From: Casuarina equisetifolia
Lineage: Eukaryota > Streptophyta > Magnoliopsida > Fagales > Casuarinaceae
DNA: 64,000 nt
Direction of reading: 5' to 3'
NCBI GenBank assembly: GCA_028551475.1
Contig: CM052355.1
Location: 14,529,543 to 14,593,542, forward strand
Part shown: positions 24,542 to 36,200 of the stretch, piece after piece
How the letters are laid out: every line of letters begins with the position of its first letter
Position numbering within the stretch: the first letter of the stretch is position 1
Notes under the pieces: model-generated
Told to the model about the DNA's origin: nothing
Database searches by the model: none
Seen by the model: the letters and a program-made list of their open reading frames with translations, nothing else
Made by a program: the position numbers and the translations under genes

Positions 24542-27500
24542 ATGCCTTTATCACTCTCCACCACTTTCCTACCCACAACCGCTTTCCCCAAGCCCGCCAT
24601 CACCACTGCGCTGAGTCCCAGACACACTCGTGGCTTCCTTCCCATCAAGTCTTCAGCGAACAACAAGAAGTCCGGTTCGTGGGTGAGCCCAGACTGGCTC
24701 ACTTTACTCACGCGTTCTCTGACAATTTCCAAAGATGACAACTCCGGCATACCGGTGGCCAGTGCTAAGCTGGAGGACGTGTCTGATCTTCTGGGTGGTG
24801 CTCTGTTCCTCCCCCTGTATAAGTGGATGAACGAGTATGGACCCATTTACCGGCTCGCGGCAGGGCCGAGGAATTTCGTGGTGGTTAGCGACCCTGCCAT
24901 TGCTAAGCATGTGTTGAGGAACTACGGCAAGTATGCGAAGGGCCTTGTGTCTGAGGTCTCCGAGTTCTTATTCGGGTCCGGCTTCGCCATTGCCGAAGGC
25001 CAGCTCTGGACGGTAATAATGCTGGCCCAATGTTTGAGCAATTTCTTGTGTAGTGAATGGTTTTTGGTTTTCGGGTAGAGATGTTTTGCTTTGATAGTTG
25101 ATGGCAGCAACTGGGAATTCTTTTTACTTCTGTCGGTGGCTTTAGTGTCGCCAGTCGCTTGCTTTGATGTTCAAACTGGTAAGGCTATATTTGTTAAGAT
25201 CTCAATTGGTTCTTTACAACATTGGGCGACGAGATAAAATGCCTTTAATAAGGGTTTAAACTGGCTTTCTTTCTCGAGCTTTCAATGTTTTGGTTTTATT
25301 TCACCTTCAAGGACAATGGCTATTGAATATAACAAATTAATGTCCGGTCATGTTGAGATTTTATTGTTTTGACGATGCATTCCATTCTTATTCAAGTTCC
25401 CATTTTTTTGCCCTTTCGGCCTGTAATAGAAACATAGTGAATTTGCAATAGTTTCTCCTTAAGCGCAAGTGTTTTGTGTGTAACAGGCAAGGCGTAGGGC
25501 TGTGGTGCCATCACTTCATAGGAAGTATTTGTCGGTGATGGTTGATAGAGTCTTTTGCGAATGTGCTGAAAGATTGGTGGAAAAACTGAAGCCTGACGCA
25601 CAAAACGGAGTTGCTGTAAACATGGAGGAAAAATTTTCTCAACTAACTCTTGATGTTATCGGTCTATCTGTATTCAACTACAATTTTGATTCACTTGCGG
25701 CTGATAGTCCTGTGATTGATGCAGTGTACACTGCATTGAAAGAAGCAGAGGCCCGTTCCACTGATCTCTTACCATATTGGAAGGTATGTCTTCCTTGTGT
25801 TCTGTTCTTGATTTCTAAAGTACTTGTTTTGACTATTGTACGTAGCCAACTATGTTTTGGTGTAGGTTAAAGCTCTTAGTAAAATAATCCCAAGACAAAT
25901 AAAAGCTGAAAAAGCAGTTAATGTGATAAGGAGAACTGTCGAAGAACTTATTGCAAAGTGCAAAGACATGGTGGAAGCCGAGGGTGAAAGACTTGATGAG
26001 GAGGAATACATAAACGAGGCTGATCCAAGCATCCTTCGCTTTTTGCTTGCAAGCAGAGAAGAGGTCTGCTAGCGTGCTTTATCTCTGACTTATTTTATGT
26101 TTTGCTTGTGATCATTGCTTTATGAAGTGGGAAAGAATACGTTGGTAGATGTGTTGGAATTAGGAACTTATTGATTTCTTGAAATAATGGTGGAAGAGCT
26201 CGTTTTATAAAAATGGTACGTTTCTAACATGCTTACCTGTGCTTTTGAATGCGAATGGGTTATGAAGAGTTGTTGACATTGGTTGTATATGTTTTTATAT
26301 ATTGCACGTAAATTCTATGGAAAGTTGATCGCTGCATCTGTCTCAATTAAGTTGAGATATCATATTGAACCTTGTTTCTTTTCCCTGGATTGGTAATTTA
26401 CAATGTTCATCGGGTTCTCATCTTTCTTCCGAATCTTGAAAGATTGTCCAAGTTTTTGGCCCTGGAAGGGTCGGAAAAGGAAATAAGTGAAGTTTTTCCA
26501 TACGATATACATGGATTTGAATGTGGCAGGATTATCATCCTATGCCACATGTTTATTGTTGCTTCTGCACGATGACATGAAGAACTTTGTTAAGATTCAG
26601 CGTAGATTGTTTATTAGCTGGTGGTTTGAGATTTTCTTTTTCAGCCTGGGTTATCTGTTATCTTTGTGCATTTTTTGTTACCTAAATATGCTTGATCTTA
26701 CCTCTAGTTGCTATATATTGTTTTAGGTATCAAGTGTACAACTACGAGATGACCTTTTGTCGATGCTCGTTGCTGGTCATGAGACCACTGGTTCAGTTTT
26801 GACTTGGACACTTTATCTTCTAAGTAAGGTATCCATTCTATAGGCATGTTTGTCTTTGCAAGTTGTGTTTTCCAGTGCTTACAATCCAAATTGTCACTAA
26901 TTTTAGCATCAGTGTGAAGGCAGACTAGAACGAAGAATGAAAAAAGTTGAATTGAATTTCTTTCTCGATTTTTCTGGACAATTTTTATTTTGATTTTTTT
27001 TCTAAGGAACCTTGTTCTACCCCTCTGCTTATAGCTATTTACTTTTTTGAGCCTGAACTATTTATTAACCCAATGTAACTTGGTTCTCTTGTTCTTTGAA
27101 CGATTCAGAACTTGCCTTAGATAAGCAATCTGAAAGTGATTGTGGCTCTCAAATGCCTTTCAGAGGCCAATCAGTAAGACCCTAAAGTTCTGGGTGGTGC
27201 TAGCTCGAGTTCTTATGAACTTTAGTACAAATCTAGTCTCTAGAACTTACTTCTAAATCAATTTTTTAATTGATTGTGATTAAGATGGTTGAATGCTAAC
27301 GCCTGCATCTTTTGAGTTAATTTTTTTTCTCCAATGCAGAACCCCAGCTCATTGGCAAAGGCACAAGAGGAAGTTGACAGAGTTCTACAAGGAAAGCGTC
27401 CTGGTTATGAAGACATTAAGGATCTAAAGTTCTTGACCCGATGCATAATTGAGTCACTCCGTCTCTACCCACATCCTCCTGTTGGTTGCATTCTCTCTCC

Positions 27501-28476
27501 CGCTTAAGTGAATTGGAAAGCAAATATTTTAACTCACTAGTTTCCCAATAACGCTCAACTAAATCTGTGTTGGTTTCACTCTCTCAAATCTTTTAGGTCT
27601 TGATAAGAAGAGCTCAAGTCGCTGACGAGTTTCCTGGAGCTTACAGGGTTAATGCTGGTCAAGACGTTATGATTTCTGTGTATAATATCCATCGTTCCTC
27701 ACAGGTTGCTGAATGGAACTCCGTTTTCTGTTTTGATTTGAGCATGTTTTGACAAATATGAGTTCTAAGATTCACTTACCTTTCCACATTCTGGCAATTC
27801 CAATGTGGTTTTACAAAGGTCTGGGAGAGAGCCGAAGAATTTATACCAGAAAGATTCGACTTGGATGGTCCGGTACCTAATGAAACGAATACAGATTTCA
27901 GGTATTCTACTCATTGCACTTGCGCATCCATTCTTTGCTTATGCATATCCCTCTCTCAATGTTGCGTAGTAATTCTTTAAAGTATGTACCACAGATTCAT
28001 TCCATTTAGTGGAGGGCCACGAAAATGCGTTGGTGATCAGTTTGCTTTGCTGGAAGCTATTGTTGCTCTCACGATCTTTCTGCAGCACATGAACTTTGAG
28101 TTGGTTCCTGACCAAAACATTAGCATGACTACTGGAGCAACAATCCATACAGCAAATGTAATGCTTCTGTTGTTTTCTTACTGGTCAACCCACAGACGAA
28201 TGCAAATTCCACTGATTGCTTACGGGGCAAATCTAGATTATCAACTCAATATCATGCATTGTTTTGTTACCAGCGTCTCTAATGTGTGATCTAAACATTG
28301 CAGTGTTTAGTTTGGTTTTCAAGAAAAGATAACACCAAATAGAAAAGAGAGAGAATATATCAATACCAAACACTCGAACTGACTAGCCCTTTTGCTGTTT
28401 AATGTGTTTTAACATGATGCTGTTGTTGCAGGGCTTGTACATGACACTAAGCCAGCGGTTAAAAAAATCTGCGTAA
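24542..28476 (+). CDS. Carotenoid epsilon-ring hydroxylase CYP97C1 (LUT1)
   Basis: CYP97C1 is a plastid cytochrome P450 that hydroxylates the epsilon ring of alpha-carotene intermediates to make lutein. Nine exons give 535 residues, close to the 539 of Arabidopsis LUT1: 24542-25012, 25487-25783, 25866-26063, 26727-26828, 27340-27480, 27597-27704, 27819-27901, 27995-28157 and 28432-28476. All junctions keep frame. The first 45 or so residues are Ser/Thr/Pro-rich and look like a transit peptide. The sequence [20 protein letters not shown] is characteristic of CYP97C. P450 landmarks are AGHETT (338-343, I helix), ESLR (394-397), PERF, and the haem loop [10 protein letters not shown] with C478 as the iron ligand. 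The end [14 protein letters not shown] also fits. The fifth intron uses a weak GTTGGT donor. The methyltransferase begins 0.94 kb downstream, as in Arabidopsis. Confidence 0.95.
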
Positions 28477-29414
28477 GTTGCCTCTTCTAGGCAAGCTGTT
28501 AAGCCGGCGCCGGTTGCATCGTTGCTGATGAAAGGAACAAGATTTCTTTCGACTGGTGACGCAGTGCCACGCATCTTGATTTCCCTGTAGGTCCCAATGC
28601 TTATATGTTGGAGATTTAACACGGTATTTTTGGAACAATTACCATTCATTTGATGAAACCCATCATCTTAAACTTCTATATATTAAAGGAAGAGAACAAT
28701 CTACACACCCTCGAGCATCAAAGGTGCTGATTCAAGGGCTTGTCGTTGTCAATGATCTTCTACATCCTGCTCGGATTTGCTATATTCTTCTTGTGTCGTT
28801 CTTCCAGCCACCGCTGGTGGTACGTGGTAGCCACGGCTCTCACTATAGCTGCTGCAGGAAAAGCAGATGAAATTGCCTAATTTCTCCATGGTTAAAGGCG
28901 CACGCATGATATATTTCGGAGGTTTTACTTTTTCCATTGCCAGAGACACGTAAGCCCTACATGCTCTGGCTGATTCCTTCAACCTCGTTCTCTACCTAAT
29001 CCTCTTGGTAACAGTCATTCAAAATCTTGACGTGACGCTCAGGTAAACAATGGACGTAGGAATTCACGCTGAAAATAGCGACCTCGAAAATTGACAGCAT
29101 TTTCTTCTGTGTGTGAGTTGGGGCGAGTTGAGCAGGTCGAAGCTGTCGCGCCTGAAATGACACAACCACAAGGAGGCCGTCAGGGAAAAGTTAAAATAAG
29201 AAGGAAAATGAGCTTTCAAATGACGGGGGCGAGCACGATCCACCCACTTAAAAGGATAAACTAAGAAGGAAAATGAGTGCCCAATGTGAAAACCGAGCAA
29301 CTCAAGCATTAGCATGTTAGCACGCGGTCCTTGACTTTTCGTTGGATCTCAGCGGGGAGAGGAAGTTATTTCAGAGAGGTTTCTTGGTAGGTTTGGGAGA
29401 GAAAGGGAGAGAAC
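28477..29414. other. Spacer between CYP97C1 and the methyltransferase
   Basis: These 0.9 kb should contain the CYP97C1 3' UTR and the methyltransferase promoter. I see no further gene. Reverse-strand frames near 28383-28649 and 28749-28982 lack recognisable features. No clear TATA box is visible just before 29415. Confidence 0.5.
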
Positions 29415-31062
29415 ATGGAGGGTGCGAGTAGAGAGAGCAGGAACGCGGCGCGGCTGCGGATAATGGAGTTGGCCAACATGATAAGCGTACCCATGTCACT
29501 CAACGCCGTCGTCCGCCTCAGCGTCCCGGACGCCATCTGGCAAGACGGCTCCAACACCCCACTCTCCGCCTCCCAGATCCTCGCACGCGTCCTTCCCTCC
29601 GGGGATCCCGAGAACCTCCAGCGGATCCTGCGTATGCTCACCAGCTACGGAGTGTTCGAGGAGCACCTTAGCCCCGCCGCTCCGGACCGTAAGTACTCTC
29701 TCACCGAGATCGGAAAGACACTCGTCTCCGACGCGGACGGCCTGTCCTATGCGTCCTACGTTCTCCAGCACCATCAGGACGCCCTCATGGGAGCCTGGCC
29801 TCTGGTTCACGAGGCCGTGGTGGACCCGGCGAGCGAGCCATTCGTGAAGGCCAACGGCGAGCCGGCGTACCAGTACTACGGGAAGAAGCCAGAGATGAAC
29901 GGCCTGATGCTGAAGGCCATGTCGGGAGTATCAGTGCCGTTCATGAAGGCGCTGTTGGACGGCTACGACGGGTTTGCAGGGATCCAACGACTGGTCGATG
30001 TAGGCGGGAGTGCCGGGGATTGCCTTCGGATGATTCTACAGAAACATCCTAACGTAAGCGAAGGGATCAACTTTGACTTGCCGGAGGTCGTGGCCAAGGC
30101 GCCGGAGATTCCTGGTAATAGTTGATTTTTCTAAACAGCTCTTTAGACACTTGATAAACAAACAACCATTTCAAAGAAAACCAGCTCATCGGGAGCCAAC
30201 ATTGCTCTGTTCAGGAGTTACTCACGTCGGCGGCAACATGTTCGAGTCCATTCCCGCCGCTGATGCCATCTTCATGAAGGTTCTTCCGCCTGATAGCCGC
30301 CATTTATTTTCTTGATGATTAAATTTAGACAACAGAAAACATCTCACTAATAAAAGATTAGACACTTTTTGTCCCTTTCATCCATAAATTAAAACAGAGT
30401 GCACGGGCGTTTGTTTTTGCAGAAATAACTTTTTATTATGATAAATGAGACGAACAAGTGGTTTCAATTCATTTTGTTGTATCTGGCTGCAACAAACGCT
30501 ACATTAATCAGTTTGCATGATGTATGTATATTGGAATGTCTGTTTCATGTTTTTAATTTACTGCTTAAAAACAATTTATGAAAGAGTACTACGATGAAAT
30601 ATTAAATCCTCATGGTTGAAAACTTTTAACTTTGATGCTTGGGAATACCATTTAAAGGAGAAATTTGCAGGAGGAAGTACAACTTTCAGATATCAATGCA
30701 TGCTTTTAAAGGAAAGACAATATTTGAAGCTTATCATCATCTTCTCCTCTGTAATTTGGCAGTGGATCCTGACGACATGGACCGATGATGAAGTGAACCT
30801 GATCATGGAGAAATGCTACAAGGCACTCCCAGTCGGAGGGAAACTGATTGCCTGTGAGCCCGTGCTGCTGGAGCAGACGGACGACAGTCATAGGACTCGT
30901 GCCCTCTTAGAAGGAGACATCTTCGTCATGACGATCTACAGGGCCAAGGGAAAGCATAGGACTGAGGAAGAGTACCGGCAGCTTGGTCTCTCCGCCGGTT
31001 TCCCCCATTTCCAGGCCTTCGACGTTGATTATTTCTACACTGTTTTGGAATTCCAAAAGTGA
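29415..31062 (+). CDS. SAM-dependent methyltransferase, nicotinate N-methyltransferase (NANMT) type
   Basis: The protein belongs to the plant COMT-like methyltransferase family and, from memory, resembles Arabidopsis At3g53140, described as a nicotinate N-methyltransferase making trigonelline in NAD recycling. Exons are 29415-30114, 30215-30279 and 30763-31062, giving 354 residues. An N-terminal dimerisation region (SVPMSLNAVVRLSVPDAIW) precedes the SAM-binding motif LVDVGGSAGDCLRM (193-206), INFDLPEVV and GGKLIACEP. At the place of the caffeate OMT catalytic His269-Asp270, this protein has T259-T260 (WILTTWTD), so it should not be a normal phenol O-methyltransferase. The C-terminal KGKHRTEEEY and YFYTVLEFQK are typical. 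Exon 1 is markedly GC-rich with G/C-ending codons, unlike its AT-rich surroundings. An AATAAA occurs at 31115. Confidence 0.88.
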
Positions 31063-33224
31063 ACAGAAAATGCTTCTCGTCGGCCGGTTATTTGCAAGTG
31101 ACATGATTGTCATCAATAAAAGAAAAAACCAAGGCACTTTCATATTATCTTATAAGCCCTTTTGCTAGGGTTCAAAGACAGAAAGTTAATAACCAGATTA
31201 AATAAGAATGAAAGATAAAAAATAGAAGGTGGTTTGGACAAAACTACCTTCATGTCTAGTTGTGCATGCAAATGTATGTGCATGTTGAAGCGGGGGGTCT
31301 GAGGCTTGGCTTAAGTTTCATGGTTAGTAAGTCCGTAGGTGTTTTTGGATCATTACAGAATGGGGTTTATTTTCTCCAGCTACTAGTTATAGTTATAAGT
31401 TTTGGTCTAGTGGTAATGCTTAATTATTCTAGCTTGGTCCGAGTAATGTAATCAACAAGCTCATGATACTACTAAGTTATTGTTAAGCAATAAAATATAC
31501 ATTCTAATTATCAACTATAATTTTTGGTCCAATAATAAAACTTAAAGATCCAAACAGCAAATGCCCTATTCAACGTTGTTAATCTTTATTGTCTTGCATC
31601 TCCTTTCATCAAAGTATATTTTTCTCTAGATTAGAGGCGATACTCTCAACAAATGGGGATTACCTTGACACGCACAAATCTATTTCGAGAAAATGACATT
31701 GGTTTTATCCTAATGTGCAAAATCATATCGTTATGCATACTGACTGTCACAAAATTAACACTTGCATCCAAGGACATCCTATTTCCCAAAAGTTTTAGAG
31801 AAAAAGATGAAAGTCTTTTAAGTTAGAAAGATTTAGAGGAAAAGCATCAATCATATATCTAACGGTAGCTTTGCGTCTGATCATCCCTCACCATGCCAAC
31901 AACCATGGTTAGGCACCAACCATGATTAGGGCTCTCGAACATGATTAATCTTACAACCGCTTTCAGCTTACCCAATTGCTCTATGTAATTTCCCTTTTTT
32001 TGGACCAACTTATAAATAGGGAAAACACATTTACATATAAAAAGTAGAATAAAATAAGTGTGTCACTTGAAACCTTTTCTTATATAAAAACAAAAATGAC
32101 AACAAATAGATAAAGTTATCTAAACCTTTATAAACTCGAAACCTTTTATTTGCTTTTTTAATGTAAGACAAGATCCTCTATATCTCTTTTCTTAAATATC
32201 TTCCAATATGATTGTTATTCCTCTTAATAGTTGGGTGTCCCTTGCCTACCTATCTTTGGGCGCTTAGTGCTTAGCATTAGAAATAGGCTATGGGTTAGCT
32301 CTAATACTACTTTGTCACAAGCCTAAAATTCTAACCTAGAAGATTAAATTTGAGAAAAATGCCATAAGAAATTTTATTCCACCTTAAGAATATTTACACT
32401 TTTTCACATATATTTATAAAGATAATATTGGCATAGAACAGGTCTAATGGACTTAATAAATTTCTTAAATCGGCTTTGCATGTTATGGGTCTAATTTTAA
32501 CATATTGTACATAAAGACATTTTGAAGTATTTTCCCTCGTACATCAGTTTTCCCTTGGCAGGCAGACAGAACATGCAAGACAAAGTGTTTAAAAAACATA
32601 GATTGTTCTAAATTTCAGTGCACAATACCAAAGGTTGTCATGTTCCAGTGCCGGCGAAGGTTGAGGCGGATCCAACTATCACTCAGATGAAGCTCATTGA
32701 AATCGTAAATTAGTGTGTGAAACCAAGCATGCTTAGAATTAAAGTAATATACATGGGTGAGTCGTATCCAACGCCGAGGAGCACAAGAACAAGAACCGTG
32801 GACGTATCAAAGTGTCGATGGCGTCGAGGAAGCGTGGCTCAACGTTGGCGTCAAGCGACCTCCTGCCATTGTTTAGTTTTTTTTTGGAGTTTGGAGAAGA
32901 CAACCCCGAGGGAAGGTTTAGTCTTGTAGCGCAAAGGTGCGAGCTTTGGTATTATAGAACTAGTCGAGGAATTATGCCCAAAGGCTGCGCTGACATGTGC
33001 TGGTTCACGATGGCTTGGTCGGGGCTCTCTGGTCTACTGCGATTGCCACGCTTTCAGTTTTTTCCGTGAAACGCCAAATTGAGGAAAACAAAGTGACACC
33101 CTTCACAACAATGACCAGCTAGCTAACGCTATCTCTCTCTGGTAGGTGGGTGATTGATATTGGTAGTTGTGGGTGCAGGATGTTGGATTTTTCAGGTTTG
33201 AATTGGTTGGGCGGAGGAAGGGAG
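31063..33224. other. Spacer between the methyltransferase and the coiled-coil gene
   Basis: The first 60 bases hold the methyltransferase 3' UTR with AATAAA at 31115-31120. The rest is AT-rich to about 32.6 kb. At 32.62-33.07 kb the base composition is more balanced. A short frame reading HVPVPAKVEADPTITQMK ends at a stop near 32712 and might be an exon fragment. A second frame at 32812-33069 has no recognised similarity. Confidence 0.45.
31403..31446 (+). mobile_element. Possible tRNA-like (SINE) fragment
   Basis: TGGTCTAGTGGTAATGC is close to a tRNA A box, and GGTCCGAGTAA some 30 bases later is close to a B box. The spacing suits a Pol III promoter. The rest is too diverged to fold as a tRNA, so a decayed SINE head is the likeliest explanation. 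Confidence 0.25.
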
Positions 33225-33270
33225 GGAGGGAGAGAGAGAGAGAGAGAGAGAGGAGTGAGTGAGTGAGTGA
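33225..33270 (+). repeat. GGGA/GA/GAGT microsatellite in the 5' leader of the coiled-coil gene
   Basis: A purine tract of GGGA, then GA, then GAGT units ends only 5 bases before the start codon at 33275. Such GA-rich leaders are common in plants. Its closeness to the ATG could affect translation, which is inference. Confidence 0.8.
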
Positions 33271-33274
33271 AAAA

Positions 33275-36200
33275 ATGTTCAGGCTGCACCACAAGAACAG
33301 GCATGCCAGATCGGGGGACAGAGTTGATTTCAAGCTCTCCCGCTTTAAGGCACTCCAGGTAGACTGCTGTCCTCCGTTGCGTGACTCATTGGTAGTAACT
33401 CTCTTGATTTAGAATAATTAGTGGGTGTTATCCGATGTTTACAAGTTATTTGAGCAATGGAGATTGAGGGAAAATACCAGGTGCACTGTGTTATGCTTAG
33501 CTTCTGATATCCTGCCACGGCTGGACTTTTCCAAAGGAATGTAGTGGGCGTACGAATTAATAAAACTGTAAACTATAATTGAGAGCAGTTATAATGTTTA
33601 GATAAAGAATGAAAATTTTGAATTATAGGGAATTTGTTTGTTCTTGACCTGGACTGTGAGATGCTTAGGAAAGCAAGGAAATTTTTATGGAGGTTGGTGT
33701 TGCTAATTCTGGGAGCAAATTATAAGTTTTTACCTTTTGTTGTTAGCTACCGTATTCAAACTCTAAAGGATCTAGGTCCAAGCCATTACTACTCACATCT
33801 TGTGCTTGTTTTATTCACCCATCGGAGGCTTCAATTTGAGCCTTCATTCCCTCACCTACAAGGGGCTGAAATAGTTGTTCAGTTTTTCTTCATATCGTTA
33901 GTTTCAGTGCATCTTTATCAATGAAAATTATGGGGGACCTTTTTTTTCCATTCGCTATAAAAGGTACCAAAAGGCTGGGACAAGCTGCTTGTATCTATTG
34001 TCTCTGTGTCAACTGGGAAGCCAACTACAAAGTCTGGAAAAGCGGTAGTGCAAAATGGAAGTTGTCAGTGGACGGACACTCTGTCAGAATCTGTATGGAT
34101 TGCACAGGAGGAATCTTCCAAGGAGTTACAAGATTGTTTCCTCAAGCTAGTGGTCTCCACGGTATTGCTGTTGCCTCCTCACTAACCATTTTCTTCTTCC
34201 TTTTTGTACTTTCTTAAATGGGGACATAATGCCCCTTACATCTTTTCTCTGCCGATTTTCCATTCTCTTAATAAGATATGTTTCTGATATTTCTTTTCTT
34301 TTTCTTCTTCCTATTGCCGTATTTAATAATTTTCCGCTTCTTGAATTCCTTTTCTCCATCTGCTCGGACATTCTACTAGCAATTACTTTCTTACTGTAGG
34401 GTTCAGCTAGATCCGGCATCCTTGGAGAGGCCACAGTCAATATGACAGGCTATATGAGTTCAACTGCTCCTGTCCCAGTTTCACTGCCATTGCAAAATTG
34501 CGATCACGGGACAATTTTGCAAGTGAGTTGTATAAATTTATGGTGTTTATTTCTTGGTGTTTGCTTTGACTTTGCCACACTAATAACTGAAAACATTATG
34601 GCCTTTTCATTAAATCTTTGTGACCTTTTGTTCCTTTTGCCGAAAGAAATTTTATGCCTTTACGACAATGGTAACATTTAGTATTAAGGAAATCTTTAAA
34701 TTCCATATTTAGCCAACTTTGTCTACCTCTATATCAAGCTACACAAAGGCCATTATTCTTCACCTATATCGCATAGAAATATCGTTTTCCACCATTTGTG
34801 AAGTGGAATGCAAAGGTTGCTTCATGATACTGTATTTCTGTGTATTTTGTAAGAGAAATATGAGTGGTAGCGATCCCTTTGACATGTTTAATGATCTTTA
34901 TAGGATCCTATAGATAGGACTTGATTTGTATAAGCTTTCTCTTGCCATCAAACTGAAGATTTTAATTCTTGGCATTTGCACCAGGCTTTGCTATGTGTTG
35001 TGTTATTAAGCAATTGCTCATGCTTTCTGCCATTATATATGATCAATTACCAAACAGAGAACTTTTTAGTGTACTTATTTGATAGCCAATCAGCAGAAGA
35101 GAAGACTGAAATCAGTTTTTGGGTTTATGGCTGACCAAGTCTGATGAGAAAACAAATAATGTGATTTCCTAGATTGCTTGGATTTGAAATTGTATAACAT
35201 TAATGCACTGCTGCATGATGAATGATAACTGCCAAATCAACCGAAAACTTCTACAGCTGGATGACGCCTGCTGTGCTTTCAAAGAGGATCAGACATGTTT
35301 CTTCCAGCATTTATTTTTTTGGCTTATTTCGCAGTATGGTACATTTATGGTATGGAGTACAAGGTAGTCGGGAGACAGCATATCCCATAATCTGGCATAT
35401 CGAAATGAAGATTTTTTTATAGGTGAGTGGTCTAACTTGAAAAGTCAAGATAGAGAAAGCTCTAACCAAGGAAAAGATGGGAATGCACTTAGAATTTATT
35501 ATATCTAGTGAGGATCAGATAATTGCGGTGATAATGAGTGCTTTGTCTTTATGACCAGTCTTTTGCGCAAAGATGGTCTTCTATGATGTATTTCCCCATA
35601 TGATTGTAGACGGGAAAGGCAACTCATCTGGTCAAGTAAAGTTGTTGGAACAAAGTTTTGTTTACTTGTACCGGAACTGGCAGTGGGCAAATCAATGGAA
35701 AATATGGCAACACTGCTGATGACAATCAATTCATATTGTTACGATCAAATGATTGCAGGCAATCTGTGAATCAGTTTTAACAAAGTTGCAATAGCTACTA
35801 GAGTTGGCTACTTGAAGGAACAGTAGTTTTATGATTATGTTCAATTCAGTTGAAAGGGTGTAGATATTAATGATTACACATGGGGGTGGGAGCATCGAAG
35901 CGTGGGAGCAGTTTTGGGGTATGTCGAGAGAACGTACAATGCTTGTACTTAGTTTTGAACTTATGATTTTTTCCCTCCTATGTCATGCAGAGTTTTCCAT
36001 GCCTTTCCTCTTCCAGCCTAAAAAAAAATGGTTTTAGCACTAATTACAGTTTGCTATTGCACTGTAAAAAATGTGGTCTTAATCAGTCTTTACTTGCAGG
36101 TAAAAATTCTGTGTCTGACACCAAGAACAAAACTCAGGTTTGGGTTCTGTGGGAATGTTCTTCAAACGTTGTACTAAATAATATTTTAATCGTTTCTGAA

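Noticed and set aside
24358-24910. Reverse-strand frames over CYP97C1 exon 1
   Set aside because: Antisense shadows of the P450 coding sequence.
31403-31446. A functional tRNA gene
   Set aside because: A and B boxes are approximate, and the arms do not pair into a cloverleaf.
32812-33069. An 85-codon gene upstream of the coiled-coil gene
   Set aside because: No family resemblance or splice partners; it probably lies in the promoter or leader region.
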